A DNA stretch of 56,738 nucleotides from Burkholderiales bacterium. GTDB lineage: Bacteria; Pseudomonadota; Gammaproteobacteria; Burkholderiales; Burkholderiaceae_C. A program made the position numbers and the translations under genes. Shown one piece after another: positions 9,465 to 17,873 of the stretch (positions within the stretch are counted from its first letter, which is position 1; every line of letters begins with the position of its first letter). A model generated the notes under the pieces. The model ran no database searches and had not been told where the DNA came from. It saw only the letters and a program-made list of their open reading frames with translations. The stretch covers positions 1 to 56,738 of the forward strand of contig CANGHK010000033.1 in assembly GCA_947453625.1 (NCBI GenBank). The letters are read 5' to 3'.

Positions 9465-11870
9465 ATGATTCCCACTTTCCGTCGTACACCGCTATCCCTT
9501 CGACTGCAGACCCTTTATGGGGTGGGCGCGGCCGCGATGTGCCTGTTGCACGCAGGCTCCACCTGGGCCGCCGATGCGCCCGCAACGGAGGCCCAGCCGA
9601 TCGATCCAGCTGCGCAAGCCGCGACCCAGCAGGTTCAGGTGATGAACAAGCGGACGCGTTCATCGACCGCGCTGACCGCGCTGGAAGTGCAGGCCCTGCT
9701 GCCTGGCACCAACCCCATCAAGGCCCTGCAGACCCTGCCCGGCGTCAGCTACCAGACCGCCGACCCCTGGGGCAACAACGAGCAGAACGCCTCGCTCTTC
9801 ATCCACGGCTTCAGTACCCAGCAACTCGGCTACACGCTGGACGGCGTTCCCCTGGGCGACCAGCAGTACGGCAACTACAACGGCCTGTCGCCGCAGCGTG
9901 CCATCACCAGCGAGAACGTGCGCAGCGTGCTGCTGTCGTCGGGCGCCGGCGACCTGGCCACGGCCTCCACCAGCAACCTGGGCGGCACCATCGAGACCTT
10001 CAGCAGCGACCCTAGCGCCAAGCGCGGCGTGTTGCTGGAGCAGACGCTGGGCAGCTATTCGACGTCGCGCACCTTTGCCCGCTACGACAGCGGCAATTTC
10101 GGTGACGGCAATGCGGCCTACCTGTCCTTGATGCGGCAGGACGCCCGCGCCTGGGACTTCAGCGGCAAGCAGGGCGGTCAACAGCTCAATGCCAAGTTCA
10201 CCAAGAACCTGTCGGGCGACAAGCTGACGGTCTTCCTCAACGTCAACGACAAGACCGAGCCCAACGAGGACTCGATCGTGCGTTCGAAGACCGAAGCCTA
10301 CCAGCCTGCCACGCGGCCTTTCTACTACCCCGACCTGGCCGGCTACCAGGCCTATCTGAACCCCACCACCAGCGCCACACCGGCGGCCGACGGCAACAAC
10401 TACCGCAACTACTACAGCGCGGCGCAACGCACCGACTGGTTGACCTACGCGAAGTACGACATGCGCCTGGGCGAGAACGTCAACTGGTCCAACCAGGCCT
10501 ACTACCACCGCGACAAGGGCGCCGGCCTGGTGGCCGGGCCCATCGGTGTGGCGGGCTTGCCTGGCCTGTTCGGCGTCTATTTCCCGGGCCAGAACCTGAA
10601 GCAGGTCTTTGGCAATTCGGGTGTTGCGCTGCGCACCACCGAATACGCCATCCACCGCGGCGGCGTGCTCAGCCGCCTCGACGCCGACCTGGGCGACCAC
10701 CATGTTCAAGCCGGCTTGTGGCTCGAGCAGAACCGCTCATCGGCCTACCGCCGCTGGTATGCCTTCGACATCAACAACCCGACCACGCCCTACGACCAGC
10801 CCACCGGCCAGGCCTTGATGACGCAGTACGGCAGCGAGATTGACAACAAGGTCGTGCAGTTCCACCTGCAGGACGCCTGGCAACTGCGCCGCGACCTGAC
10901 CTTGCAGGCCGGCTTCAAGAGCAGCCTGCAGTTCGCACAGGGCCTGTTCCCCGTGCAGCAGAAGGCCGGCTCCATCACCGGCGGTTCACCCGCGCTGCCC
11001 GAGGGCCAGATCAACACCAAGCGCTGGTTCCTGCCGCAGTTCGGCGCCGTGTGGGACGCCACGCCGCAAGACCAGGCCTACGCCAATGTGCAGCAGAACC
11101 TGCGCCAGTTCGTCACCTATGGCGCCGGTGGCTTGTCGCCGTGGAGCTTGAGCAGCCAGGCCGGATTCGACCTGTTCAAGGCCAGTGCGCAACCCGAGAC
11201 CTCGGTGACCTACGAAGCCGGCTACCGCGTCAAGCGCCAGGGCGGCGGCATCATCACCGACGTCAATGGCCAGCTCAGCGTCTACCATGTGGACTTCCGC
11301 AACCGCCTGCTGCAGATCTCGTCGACGCCCGTCATCAGTTCCATCAACCCGGGCAACCCGATCCTGGCCAACGTCGGCAATGTGCGCACCGACGGCATCG
11401 ACTTCAGCGGCACGCTGCGCTTCAAAGGCGGCGTGAGCTTCTACAACGCCCTGTCCTACAACCGCTCGACCTACAGCAACGACTACCAGAGCGGCGCCAC
11501 TGGCGCCACCGTGGCCACCCAGGGCAAGCAGGTGCCGGGCAGCCCGCAGTGGCTGGAGAAGTTCGTGCTGAGCGTGCCCTTGGGTCTGGTGGAAGCGCAG
11601 CTGATCGGCGACTACGTGGGCAAGCGCTACGCCACCTACACCAACGACCAGCAGGTGGGCAGCTACTTCCTGACCAACCTGTCGCTCTACGCCAAGCTGC
11701 CCATGTTGACCGGCGACTTGTTGAAGGATGCGAAACTGCGGCTGACGGTCAGCAACCTGGCCAACCGCAAGGGTGACCTGAACGTGCTCGTGGGTTCCGC
11801 CACCACCACGTACAACACCTACCCCATCCCGCCGCGCCAGGGCTACCTGACCTTTAGCGCAGCTTTCTGA
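9465..11870 (+). CDS. TonB-dependent outer-membrane receptor
   Basis: An 801-residue outer-membrane protein. The ATG at 9465 gives a signal peptide (residues 1 to about 36, ending TWAADAP). A plug domain follows, with LPGTNPIKALQTLPGVSYQT, IHGFSTQQLGYTLDGVPLGD and NLGGTIETFSSDP. The beta-barrel runs from about residue 190 to the C-terminal phenylalanine (GYLTFSAAF), as expected for outer-membrane insertion. It transports a ligand powered by TonB. It is followed after 9 bp by a phosphodiesterase gene, so the ligand may be a phosphodiester or other organophosphate; that is inference from context only. Confidence 0.9.
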   Translation: MIPTFRRTPLSLRLQTLYGVGAAAMCLLHAGSTWAADAPATEAQPIDPAAQAATQQVQVMNKRTRSSTALTALEVQALLPGTNPIKALQTLPGVSYQTADPWGNNEQNASLFIHGFSTQQLGYTLDGVPLGDQQYGNYNGLSPQRAITSENVRSVLLSSGAGDLATASTSNLGGTIETFSSDPSAKRGVLLEQTLGSYSTSRTFARYDSGNFGDGNAAYLSLMRQDARAWDFSGKQGGQQLNAKFTKNLSGDKLTVFLNVNDKTEPNEDSIVRSKTEAYQPATRPFYYPDLAGYQAYLNPTTSATPAADGNNYRNYYSAAQRTDWLTYAKYDMRLGENVNWSNQAYYHRDKGAGLVAGPIGVAGLPGLFGVYFPGQNLKQVFGNSGVALRTTEYAIHRGGVLSRLDADLGDHHVQAGLWLEQNRSSAYRRWYAFDINNPTTPYDQPTGQALMTQYGSEIDNKVVQFHLQDAWQLRRDLTLQAGFKSSLQFAQGLFPVQQKAGSITGGSPALPEGQINTKRWFLPQFGAVWDATPQDQAYANVQQNLRQFVTYGAGGLSPWSLSSQAGFDLFKASAQPETSVTYEAGYRVKRQGGGIITDVNGQLSVYHVDFRNRLLQISSTPVISSINPGNPILANVGNVRTDGIDFSGTLRFKGGVSFYNALSYNRSTYSNDYQSGATGATVATQGKQVPGSPQWLEKFVLSVPLGLVEAQLIGDYVGKRYATYTNDQQVGSYFLTNLSLYAKLPMLTGDLLKDAKLRLTVSNLANRKGDLNVLVGSATTTYNTYPIPPRQGYLTFSAAF

Positions 11871-11879
11871 GGCCAGACC

Positions 11880-12998
11880 ATGCCGACTGCACCTGACCTG
11901 CAACGCCGCACCGCCTTGCAACTGGCACTGGCCGCGGCCGGGGCGCTGGCCGCAGGACAGGTGTGGGCGCAGTCCGCACAGCCCGGCCGCAAGGTCGAGG
12001 TGCTGGGTCACCGCGGCGCCTGTGCGCTGCGGCCCGAACACACGCTGGCGTCTTACGCCCTGGCCATACGCGACGGTGCCGACTTCATCGAACCCGATCT
12101 GGTCTGCACCAAGGATGGCGTGCTGGTGGCGCGTCACGAGAACAACCTGACCGAGACCACCGACGTGGCGCAGCACGCGGCATTCACCTCGCGCCGCACG
12201 CGCAAGACCATAGCCGGCCAGGCCGAGGAAGGCTGGTTCGTCGAGGACTTCACCCTGCTCGAGCTGAAGCGCCTGCGCGCCGTCGAACGTATCCCGACGA
12301 TCCGCCCGGCCAACACCGCCTACGACGGCCAGTATCAGGTGCCGACCTTCGAGGAAGTCATTGCCTTCGTGGCCGCGCAATCGGCCACCGTCGGCCGCGC
12401 CATCGGTCTGGTGCCCGAGCTGAAGCATTCGACCTATCACGCGGCCATCGGCCTGCCGCTGGAAGACCGTTTCGTGCAGACCGTGCAGGCCCACCACCAC
12501 ACGCGCAGCCAGCCCTTGATCGTGCAGTCCTTCGAGGTGGCGAACCTGAAGGTCCTGCGGCAGCAGTTGGGGCGTCGCGCCGGCTTGCGACTGATGCAGT
12601 TGGTGGGGGCGCCGAACCAGGCTACGGCCGACAGCGTGGCCGCTGGCAAGCCGGTGGCCTTCGGCAGCCTGTGCACCGCGGAGGGCCTGCAGGCGATGGC
12701 AGCCTATGCCGACATCTTTGCGCCGCCGACGCGCCTGCTCATCAACTGGGATGCCGCCCAGCGCCAGCTGCCGCCCACACGGCTGACCGCCGATGCGCAC
12801 GCCGCCGGCCTGCAGGTCCACACCTGGACCTTGCGCCCGGAAAACCGTTTCATGGCCGCCAACTTCCGCAGTGACGCGGGCGAGAACGCCCGTCATGAAA
12901 CCGGCGCCATCGCTGAAGCACGCAGCTTCATCGCGGCCGGGGTGGACGGCTTCTTCACCGACGACCCGGCCTTGGGGCGGGCGGCGGTGGCGGGCTGA
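11880..12998 (+). CDS. Glycerophosphodiester phosphodiesterase, probably Tat-exported
   Basis: A 372-residue GlpQ-type phosphodiesterase. The N-terminus LQRRTALQLALAAAGALAAGQVWAQ has a twin arginine followed by a hydrophobic core, pointing to Tat export. The GDPD domain starts at about residue 42 with GHRGAC, RPEHTLASY, DFIEPDLV and the GVLVARHEN block, giving the His, Glu, Asp and His residues needed for catalysis and metal binding. The product would hydrolyse glycerophosphodiesters in the periplasm. It lies 9 bp after the TonB-dependent receptor and is probably co-transcribed with it. Confidence 0.9.
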   Translation: MPTAPDLQRRTALQLALAAAGALAAGQVWAQSAQPGRKVEVLGHRGACALRPEHTLASYALAIRDGADFIEPDLVCTKDGVLVARHENNLTETTDVAQHAAFTSRRTRKTIAGQAEEGWFVEDFTLLELKRLRAVERIPTIRPANTAYDGQYQVPTFEEVIAFVAAQSATVGRAIGLVPELKHSTYHAAIGLPLEDRFVQTVQAHHHTRSQPLIVQSFEVANLKVLRQQLGRRAGLRLMQLVGAPNQATADSVAAGKPVAFGSLCTAEGLQAMAAYADIFAPPTRLLINWDAAQRQLPPTRLTADAHAAGLQVHTWTLRPENRFMAANFRSDAGENARHETGAIAEARSFIAAGVDGFFTDDPALGRAAVAG

Positions 12999-13028
12999 TC
13001 AATCGGTCACGACCGCCGGCAACAGCGT

Positions 13029-13057
13029 GGGATAAGTGCGTTTGAACGACTTATCCC
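13029..13057. repeat. Perfect 9-bp inverted repeat after the GDPD gene
   Basis: GGGATAAGT (13029-13037) and ACTTATCCC (13049-13057) form a perfect stem with an 11-base loop, 31 bp after the phosphodiesterase stop. No T-run follows, so it is not a standard intrinsic terminator. The GGGATAAGT word recurs at 37569-37577 in the priA upstream spacer. Confidence 0.55.
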
Positions 13058-13058
13058 C

Positions 13059-13305
13059 AGCGAGTTGATGTCGTCGCTGCCGATCTCGGGGCTGGGCAGC
13101 ACGCTGCGCCGCGCCGGGACGCACGCCCCTGAAGACCGGCTCGCTGCGCGAGCTCATGGCGATCGCCAGCTGGGCGCTGTCGCACAATCGGCACCGTGAG
13201 GTGGTGGTGGCGATCATCAACCACGCGCAGGCCGGCGCCGCGCGGCCGGCGCTCGACGCGCGGGTGCAATCGGTGCTGCGCGACGTCCACCACTTCAAAC
13301 CCTGA
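13059..13305 (+). pseudogene. dacB (PBP4 D-Ala-D-Ala carboxypeptidase) C-terminal remnant
   Basis: Two adjoining frames together match the C-terminal end of DacB/PBP4. Phase 1 (13059 to about 13118) reads SELMSSLPISGLGSTLRR, like the ASLPLAGVDGTLRRR region. Phase 2 (about 13120-13305) reads LKTGSLRELMAIASWALSHN, containing the conserved K-T-G active-site triad, then REVVVAIINH and a tail ending in TGA. The frame changes between the two parts and everything upstream, including the SxxK nucleophile region, is missing. The piece is therefore a truncated, frameshifted remnant of a penicillin-binding protein gene. Confidence 0.65.
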
Positions 13306-13312
13306 GCCCGCC

Positions 13313-13579
13313 ATGACCCTGCAAGACACCCTGGGCTTCGCCGCCGCCGCACTGACCACCGGCTCCTTCCTGCCGCAGGCCTGGCTGACGCTGCGCACGC
13401 GCGACGTCAGCGGCATCTCGCTGGCCATGTACGGCAGCTTCACCGCCGGTGTGGCGCTGTGGCTGGCCTACGGCGTGATGCTGGGCGAATGGCCGATCGT
13501 GGCCGCCAATGCGGTGACGCTGACGCTGGCGTCGACGATCCTGGTGACCAAGATCGTGATCGAACGGCAGAAGCTGTAG
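13313..13579 (+). CDS. SemiSWEET-type PQ-loop transporter
   Basis: An 88-residue membrane protein with three predicted helices and the PQ motif in TGSFLPQAWLTLRTRDVSGIS (about residues 16-36). This is the size and pattern of SemiSWEET/MtN3-like sugar or small-solute facilitators, which work as homodimers. The ATG at 13313 follows closely on the dacB remnant. A large GC-rich hairpin lies 46 bp downstream. Substrate is unknown. Confidence 0.85.
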   Translation: MTLQDTLGFAAAALTTGSFLPQAWLTLRTRDVSGISLAMYGSFTAGVALWLAYGVMLGEWPIVAANAVTLTLASTILVTKIVIERQKL

Positions 13580-13625
13580 TCGGCGCCGACGGAATCGGTG
13601 TAGGGCCGGAAGCAAGCGCCCCGAG

Positions 13626-13670
13626 GCCGGCCGCCGGCTGTCGACCCGTTGGCGACAGCCGGCGGCCGGC
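13626..13670. repeat. Perfect 18-bp inverted repeat
   Basis: The left arm (13626-13643) and right arm (13653-13670) are perfect complements separated by a 9-base loop, ACCCGTTGG. The stem is almost entirely G and C. It lies between the SemiSWEET and crotonase genes. There is no T-tract, so it may be a Rho-assisted terminator, an mRNA stabiliser or a mobile palindromic repeat. Confidence 0.7.
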
Positions 13671-13731
13671 GCGCCTGCCTACACTGCCATCGCAGTCGGC
13701 GCGCCGCGCCGCCCACCCCCGGGGAGAACAC

Positions 13732-14487
13732 ATGTCGCAGCTGGTTTTGCGCGAGGACCACGACGGACTGGCCACGCTGACCCTGAATCGGCCGGACAAG
13801 CTCAACGCGCTGACCGTCGCGCTGTTCGAGCAGCTTCGCGCCCATGTGCTGCAGATCGCCACCGAGACCGAGCGCGTCGGCCTGGTGCTGGTGCGTGGCG
13901 CCGGCAAGTGCTTCTCGGCCGGACACGACCTGGCCGACATCGCCCACGGCGAGCACCCGCCGCAAGCCAACTTCCAGGCCGACACCATCGAGTTGCTGGC
14001 CGAGTTGCCGCAGCCGGTGATCAGCGCGGTGCATGGCCACTGCTACACCGGCGCACTCGAGCTCGCCTTGGCCGGCGACCTGATCGTCGCCGCTGAATCG
14101 GCCAAGTTCGCCGACACCCATGCCCGCTGGGCGCTGACGCCGGTGTGGGGCATGAGCCAGCGCCTGCCGCGCCGCGTGGGCATCGCCAAGGCCCAGGAGA
14201 TGACCTACACCGCCCGCACCTACAGCGGCGCGCAGGCGCAGGCGATGGGGTTGGTGAACTGGTGCGTGCCCGACGCTGTGTTCGAGACCGAACTGGCGAC
14301 TTTCACCCGGTCCATCCTGGCCAACTCCTGGTTCAGCCTGCGCGCCAACAAGCGGCTCTACCGCGACACCGACGGCCTGCCGCTGCGCGCCGGGCTGTCG
14401 CACGAGATCGCCCGCACCGAAGGCCGCGGCCCCGACATGGACGAGCGCATCGCGGGCTTCATGAACAAATCAAGCAAGCTGGCCTGA
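13732..14487 (+). CDS. Enoyl-CoA hydratase/isomerase (crotonase) family protein
   Basis: A 251-residue crotonase-fold protein starting at ATG 13732 after GGGGAGA. It has LNRPDKLNALT (residues 18-28), the oxyanion-hole block GAGKCFSAGHDL and GALELALAGDL with one conserved glutamate. At the position of the second catalytic glutamate (QPE in true hydratases) it has ADTHARWALTP, so one acid is absent and a simple hydratase reaction is doubtful. The following gene, 15 bp on, encodes an acyl-CoA ligase, so the two probably act on the same CoA thioester. Confidence 0.88.
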   Translation: MSQLVLREDHDGLATLTLNRPDKLNALTVALFEQLRAHVLQIATETERVGLVLVRGAGKCFSAGHDLADIAHGEHPPQANFQADTIELLAELPQPVISAVHGHCYTGALELALAGDLIVAAESAKFADTHARWALTPVWGMSQRLPRRVGIAKAQEMTYTARTYSGAQAQAMGLVNWCVPDAVFETELATFTRSILANSWFSLRANKRLYRDTDGLPLRAGLSHEIARTEGRGPDMDERIAGFMNKSSKLA

Positions 14488-14502
14488 ACCGGAAATGTGA
14501 CG

Positions 14503-16074
14503 ATGACTGAGACGCTGTACGAGCACGGCAATGTCGGTGACCTGGTGGTCAGCGCGATCACCCGCGGCGGTGACCGGGTGGCCTTCATCTCGGACGACGC
14601 GAGCTGGACTTACCGCGAGCTCGGCGCGCTGATCAGCCAGGTGATACAGACGCTGAGCGCGCGCGGCCTGAAGCGTGGCGACGCGGTGGCCACCTTGTCG
14701 GCGAACCGCCCGGAAGCCTTCCTGATCACCGCCGTGGCCTATGTGATGGGGCTGCGCATCACCTGGGTCAACCCGACCTCGTCGGAGGACGACCACGCCT
14801 ACATCCTGCAAGACTCCGGCGTCACGACGCTGTTCGTCGACCCGCTGAACTTCTCCGAGCGCGCCCGCGTGCTGGCCCAGCGCGTTCCTGGCGTCGAAAA
14901 GCTGTTCAGCTTCGGCCCAAGCGACGGCCTGGGCGAGGACTTGCTGGCCGCAGCCCGGCAGTTCACGCCGGCGCCGCTGCTGCCGCAGGCCCAGGCCGAC
15001 GACGTCTGCGTGCTGATCTACACCGGCGGCACCACCGGCCAGCCCAAGGGCGTGGCCCATACCCACCGCGTGCACATGACGATGATCATGACCGAGATGG
15101 CCGACTGGGACTGGCCGCGCGAGATCCGCTTCCTGGCGCTGACCCCCATCACCCATGCCTCGGGCGCGATGATCATGCCGGTGCTGCTCAAGAGCGGCAC
15201 TTACGCGATGACCCAGGGTTTTTCGGCCGAGAAGTTCATCCGCCTGGTCAAGACCCACCGCATCACCGCCACCTTCCTGGTGCCGACGATGATCTATGTG
15301 CTGCTCGACCACCCGGCGCGCCAGCGCGACGACCTGGCCAGCCTGCAACTGATCATCTACGGCGCGTCACCGATGTCGCCGACCCGGCTGGTCGAGGGGA
15401 TACGCGAGTTCGGCCCGGTCTTCATGCAGTTGTACGCCCAGACCGAGGCGCCCAACACCGTCACCGTGCTGCACCAGCATGAGCATGACCCGGTCAACCA
15501 TCCCGGCCGCCTGGCGTCTTGCGGCACGCCCTGCGTGGGCACCCAGGTCAGGCTGCTCGACGACGCAGGCCACGAGGTGCCGGCCGGCGAGGTGGGCGAG
15601 ATCTGCGTGCGCGGCCCGCTGGTGATGCAGGGCTACTGGAACAAGCCGGCCGAGACGGCGCAGGCCTTGCGCCACGGCTGGCTCTACACCGGCGACATGG
15701 CGCGCCGCGACGCCGACGGCTACCTCTACATCGTCGACCGGTCCAAGGACATGATCATCAGCGGCGGCTTCAACGTCTTCCCGCGCGAGGTCGAGGACGC
15801 GCTGTCGCAGCACCCGGCGGTGGCCGCCGCGGCGGTGGTCGGCGTGCCCGACCCCAAGTGGGGCGAGGCAGTGCGCGCGCTGGTGGTGTTGCGCCCGGGT
15901 GCTGCCGCCAGCGCCGAGGAACTGATCGCGCTGGTGCGCGAGCGCAAGGGCGCGGTCCACGCGCCCAAGGCCATCGATTTCGTCGCTGCGCTGCCGATGA
16001 CCGGTCTGGGCAAGTTGGACAAGAAGGCCATACGCGCCACCTTCTGGCAAGGGCTGGCGCGCTCGGTGCACTGA
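14503..16074 (+). CDS. AMP-dependent acyl-CoA ligase
   Basis: A 523-residue ANL-superfamily ligase that makes an acyl-CoA from a carboxylic acid via an acyl-AMP. Key motifs are YTGGTTGQPKG (residues 173-183), the adenylate-binding AQTEAPN, WLYTGDMARRDADGYLYIVDR, the hinge DMIISGGFNVFP and the C-terminal lysine in GLGKLDKKA. A GTG at 14497 is an alternative start two codons upstream. It follows the crotonase gene closely. The acid could be a fatty, aromatic or phenylpropanoid acid; the sequence alone does not decide. Confidence 0.92.
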   Translation: MTETLYEHGNVGDLVVSAITRGGDRVAFISDDASWTYRELGALISQVIQTLSARGLKRGDAVATLSANRPEAFLITAVAYVMGLRITWVNPTSSEDDHAYILQDSGVTTLFVDPLNFSERARVLAQRVPGVEKLFSFGPSDGLGEDLLAAARQFTPAPLLPQAQADDVCVLIYTGGTTGQPKGVAHTHRVHMTMIMTEMADWDWPREIRFLALTPITHASGAMIMPVLLKSGTYAMTQGFSAEKFIRLVKTHRITATFLVPTMIYVLLDHPARQRDDLASLQLIIYGASPMSPTRLVEGIREFGPVFMQLYAQTEAPNTVTVLHQHEHDPVNHPGRLASCGTPCVGTQVRLLDDAGHEVPAGEVGEICVRGPLVMQGYWNKPAETAQALRHGWLYTGDMARRDADGYLYIVDRSKDMIISGGFNVFPREVEDALSQHPAVAAAAVVGVPDPKWGEAVRALVVLRPGAAASAEELIALVRERKGAVHAPKAIDFVAALPMTGLGKLDKKAIRATFWQGLARSVH

Positions 16075-16097
16075 GCCGCATGGAGAACCGGCTGGGG

Positions 16098-17036
16098 TCA
16101 GGTGACCTGGCCTTCCATCACCAGCATCGCCGCCGCCAGGTCCTCCAGCGCCGTGCCGACCGACTTGAAGACCGTGCGCTCGTCGCTGCTGCGCCGGCCG
16201 GGGGCTTCGCCGCGCGCCAGCGTGGCCAGCGTGCCGCGCAGGTCGGCGGCGCGGATAACGCCGCGCGACAAGGGGCCCAGCAGGTCGCCGCTCTTGACCA
16301 GCGCCTCCTCGGTGTCGACATAGAGAGCCGCCGCGTCAAAGCAGTCATCGTCGGCCTCGCGCATCGCCGGCGTGAAACTGCCGATCAGGTCGAGGTGGCT
16401 GCCTGGGCGCAACCAGCGGCCCTGGATCAGCGGGGCGCTGGCCAAGGTGGCGCAGCTGACGATGTCGGCCGCGCCGGCTGCGGCTTCGAGGTCGATGCTG
16501 GCTTCGGCGGCCAGGCCGTCGTCGCGCAGTTGCCGCGCCAGGGCTTGCGCCTGCTGGCCTGAGCGCGCCCAGACCGTGACACGGTCGATAGGCCGCACCG
16601 CGCTATAGGCCTCGGGCAGCAAACGCGCCACCTGGCCGGCACCGACGACCAGCAAATGGCGGGCGTCGGGACGGGCCAGCCAGGACGCGGCCAGCGCCGA
16701 CGCCGCGGCGGTGCGCCGGGCAGTGATCTGGTCGCCGTCGATCAGCGCCAGCGGCGCGCCGGTGCGGGCGTCGAACAGCAGGTAGCTGGCGTGCAGGCCG
16801 GGCAGGCCGAGCGCCGCATTGCCGGCCGCGATGTTGACGGTCTTGACGCCGTAGCAGCGCCCCGGCAGCCAGGCCGGCATGATCAGCGAGGTCAGTCGCG
16901 CGCCGTCGGGGGCGACGATCTCGTGCACCTGGCGCGGCGGCACCTCACAGCCGGCGGCAAACATTGCCCGCAGCGCCGGTATCAAACGGTCGAAGGGCAG
17001 CGCCTGGCGCGTGGCCGCGGCATCGAAGATCAGCAT
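16098..17036 (-). CDS. Ornithine cyclodeaminase/mu-crystallin family protein
   Basis: A 312-residue NAD(P)-binding protein of the OCD/mu-crystallin family. It shows YGVKTVNIAAGNAALGLPGLHASYLLFDARTG in two blocks (about residues 62-93), the Rossmann motif VVGAGQVARLLPEA (about 130-143), and GSHLDLIGSFTPAMREAD. Members include ornithine cyclodeaminase, pyrroline-2-carboxylate or ketimine reductases and alanine dehydrogenase, so the reaction is uncertain. It is on the minus strand and convergent with the ligase gene 23 bp away, so it is not part of that operon. Confidence 0.88.
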   Translation of the reverse strand: MLIFDAAATRQALPFDRLIPALRAMFAAGCEVPPRQVHEIVAPDGARLTSLIMPAWLPGRCYGVKTVNIAAGNAALGLPGLHASYLLFDARTGAPLALIDGDQITARRTAAASALAASWLARPDARHLLVVGAGQVARLLPEAYSAVRPIDRVTVWARSGQQAQALARQLRDDGLAAEASIDLEAAAGAADIVSCATLASAPLIQGRWLRPGSHLDLIGSFTPAMREADDDCFDAAALYVDTEEALVKSGDLLGPLSRGVIRAADLRGTLATLARGEAPGRRSSDERTVFKSVGTALEDLAAAMLVMEGQVT

Positions 17037-17166
17037 GGGTGGGCTCGACAGTGAATGACGCGCAGGATAGCCGCCTGGGGCTTGGCGCTGCGGCGGCCGG
17101 GCAAGGGCAAGCCCCCGGGGCCGGCAGCCTAAACCGCTGCTAGACTGGTTTTAACAAGGAGACTGT

Positions 17167-17817
17167 GTGAAAAAAACAATCGCCATCGCCGTTCTGCTGG
17201 CCACCGGCGCCGCCGCGCAAGCCGCTGATCGCTTCCCCATCCTGACCCGGGACCAGTTGACGCCGGAACAGTCCAAGCTCGTCAGCACGCTGCTGGCCGG
17301 GCCCCGCGGCGGTGGCGACACCAGCGCCGCGTCGGTCGCCAACCTGATGGCCAACGGGCCGTTCAATGCCTGGGCGCGCAGCCCCGACCTGGGCGACCGC
17401 CTGCAGAAGGTGGGAGAGTACATCCGCTTCAACACCTCGATCCCGCTGCGCCTGAACGAGTTTGCGATCCTGATCACCGCGCGCCACTGGACTTCGCAAT
17501 ACGAGTGGTTTGCCCACCTGCCCCTGGCGCTGAAGGCCGGACTCGACCCGAAGATCGCGGCCGAGCTGGCGCAGAACCAGCGCCCGGCCAACATGAAGGA
17601 CGACGAGGCCGCGGTCTACGAGTTCTGCACCGAGCTGCACCGCAACAAGAACGTCAGTGACGCCACCTACCAGCGCGCCACCGCACTCTTCGGCGAGAAG
17701 GGCGTGATGGACTTGATCGGCGTCAGCGGCTACTACACCGCCGTCTCGATGACGCTCAACGTCGCCGATGTCAAACTGCCCGCGGGCCAGCCTGACCCGC
17801 TACCGGCGCTGAAATAA
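17167..17817 (+). CDS. Carboxymuconolactone decarboxylase-like protein with signal peptide
   Basis: A 216-residue protein starting MKKTIAIAVLLATGAAAQA, a signal peptide with cleavage near residue 20, preceded by AAGGAG. The body resembles the carboxymuconolactone decarboxylase fold (RLNEFAILITARHWTSQYEWFAHLPLALKAGL near residue 98). The CxxC pair of AhpD-type peroxidases is absent. A periplasmic CMD-like protein is unlikely to be the classical cytoplasmic beta-ketoadipate enzyme. It lies 56 bp upstream of a maleylacetate reductase-like gene. Confidence 0.8.
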   Translation: MKKTIAIAVLLATGAAAQAADRFPILTRDQLTPEQSKLVSTLLAGPRGGGDTSAASVANLMANGPFNAWARSPDLGDRLQKVGEYIRFNTSIPLRLNEFAILITARHWTSQYEWFAHLPLALKAGLDPKIAAELAQNQRPANMKDDEAAVYEFCTELHRNKNVSDATYQRATALFGEKGVMDLIGVSGYYTAVSMTLNVADVKLPAGQPDPLPALK

Positions 17818-17873
17818 GCAGCCCGGGCGCGCAGGCGCCGGCCCCCGTCCACCCTTTCCAGGAACCCCGCGGC

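Noticed and set aside
10986-12896. 636-codon minus-strand frame across the TonB and GDPD genes
   Set aside because: Antisense shadow; domains and signal sequences lie on the plus strand.
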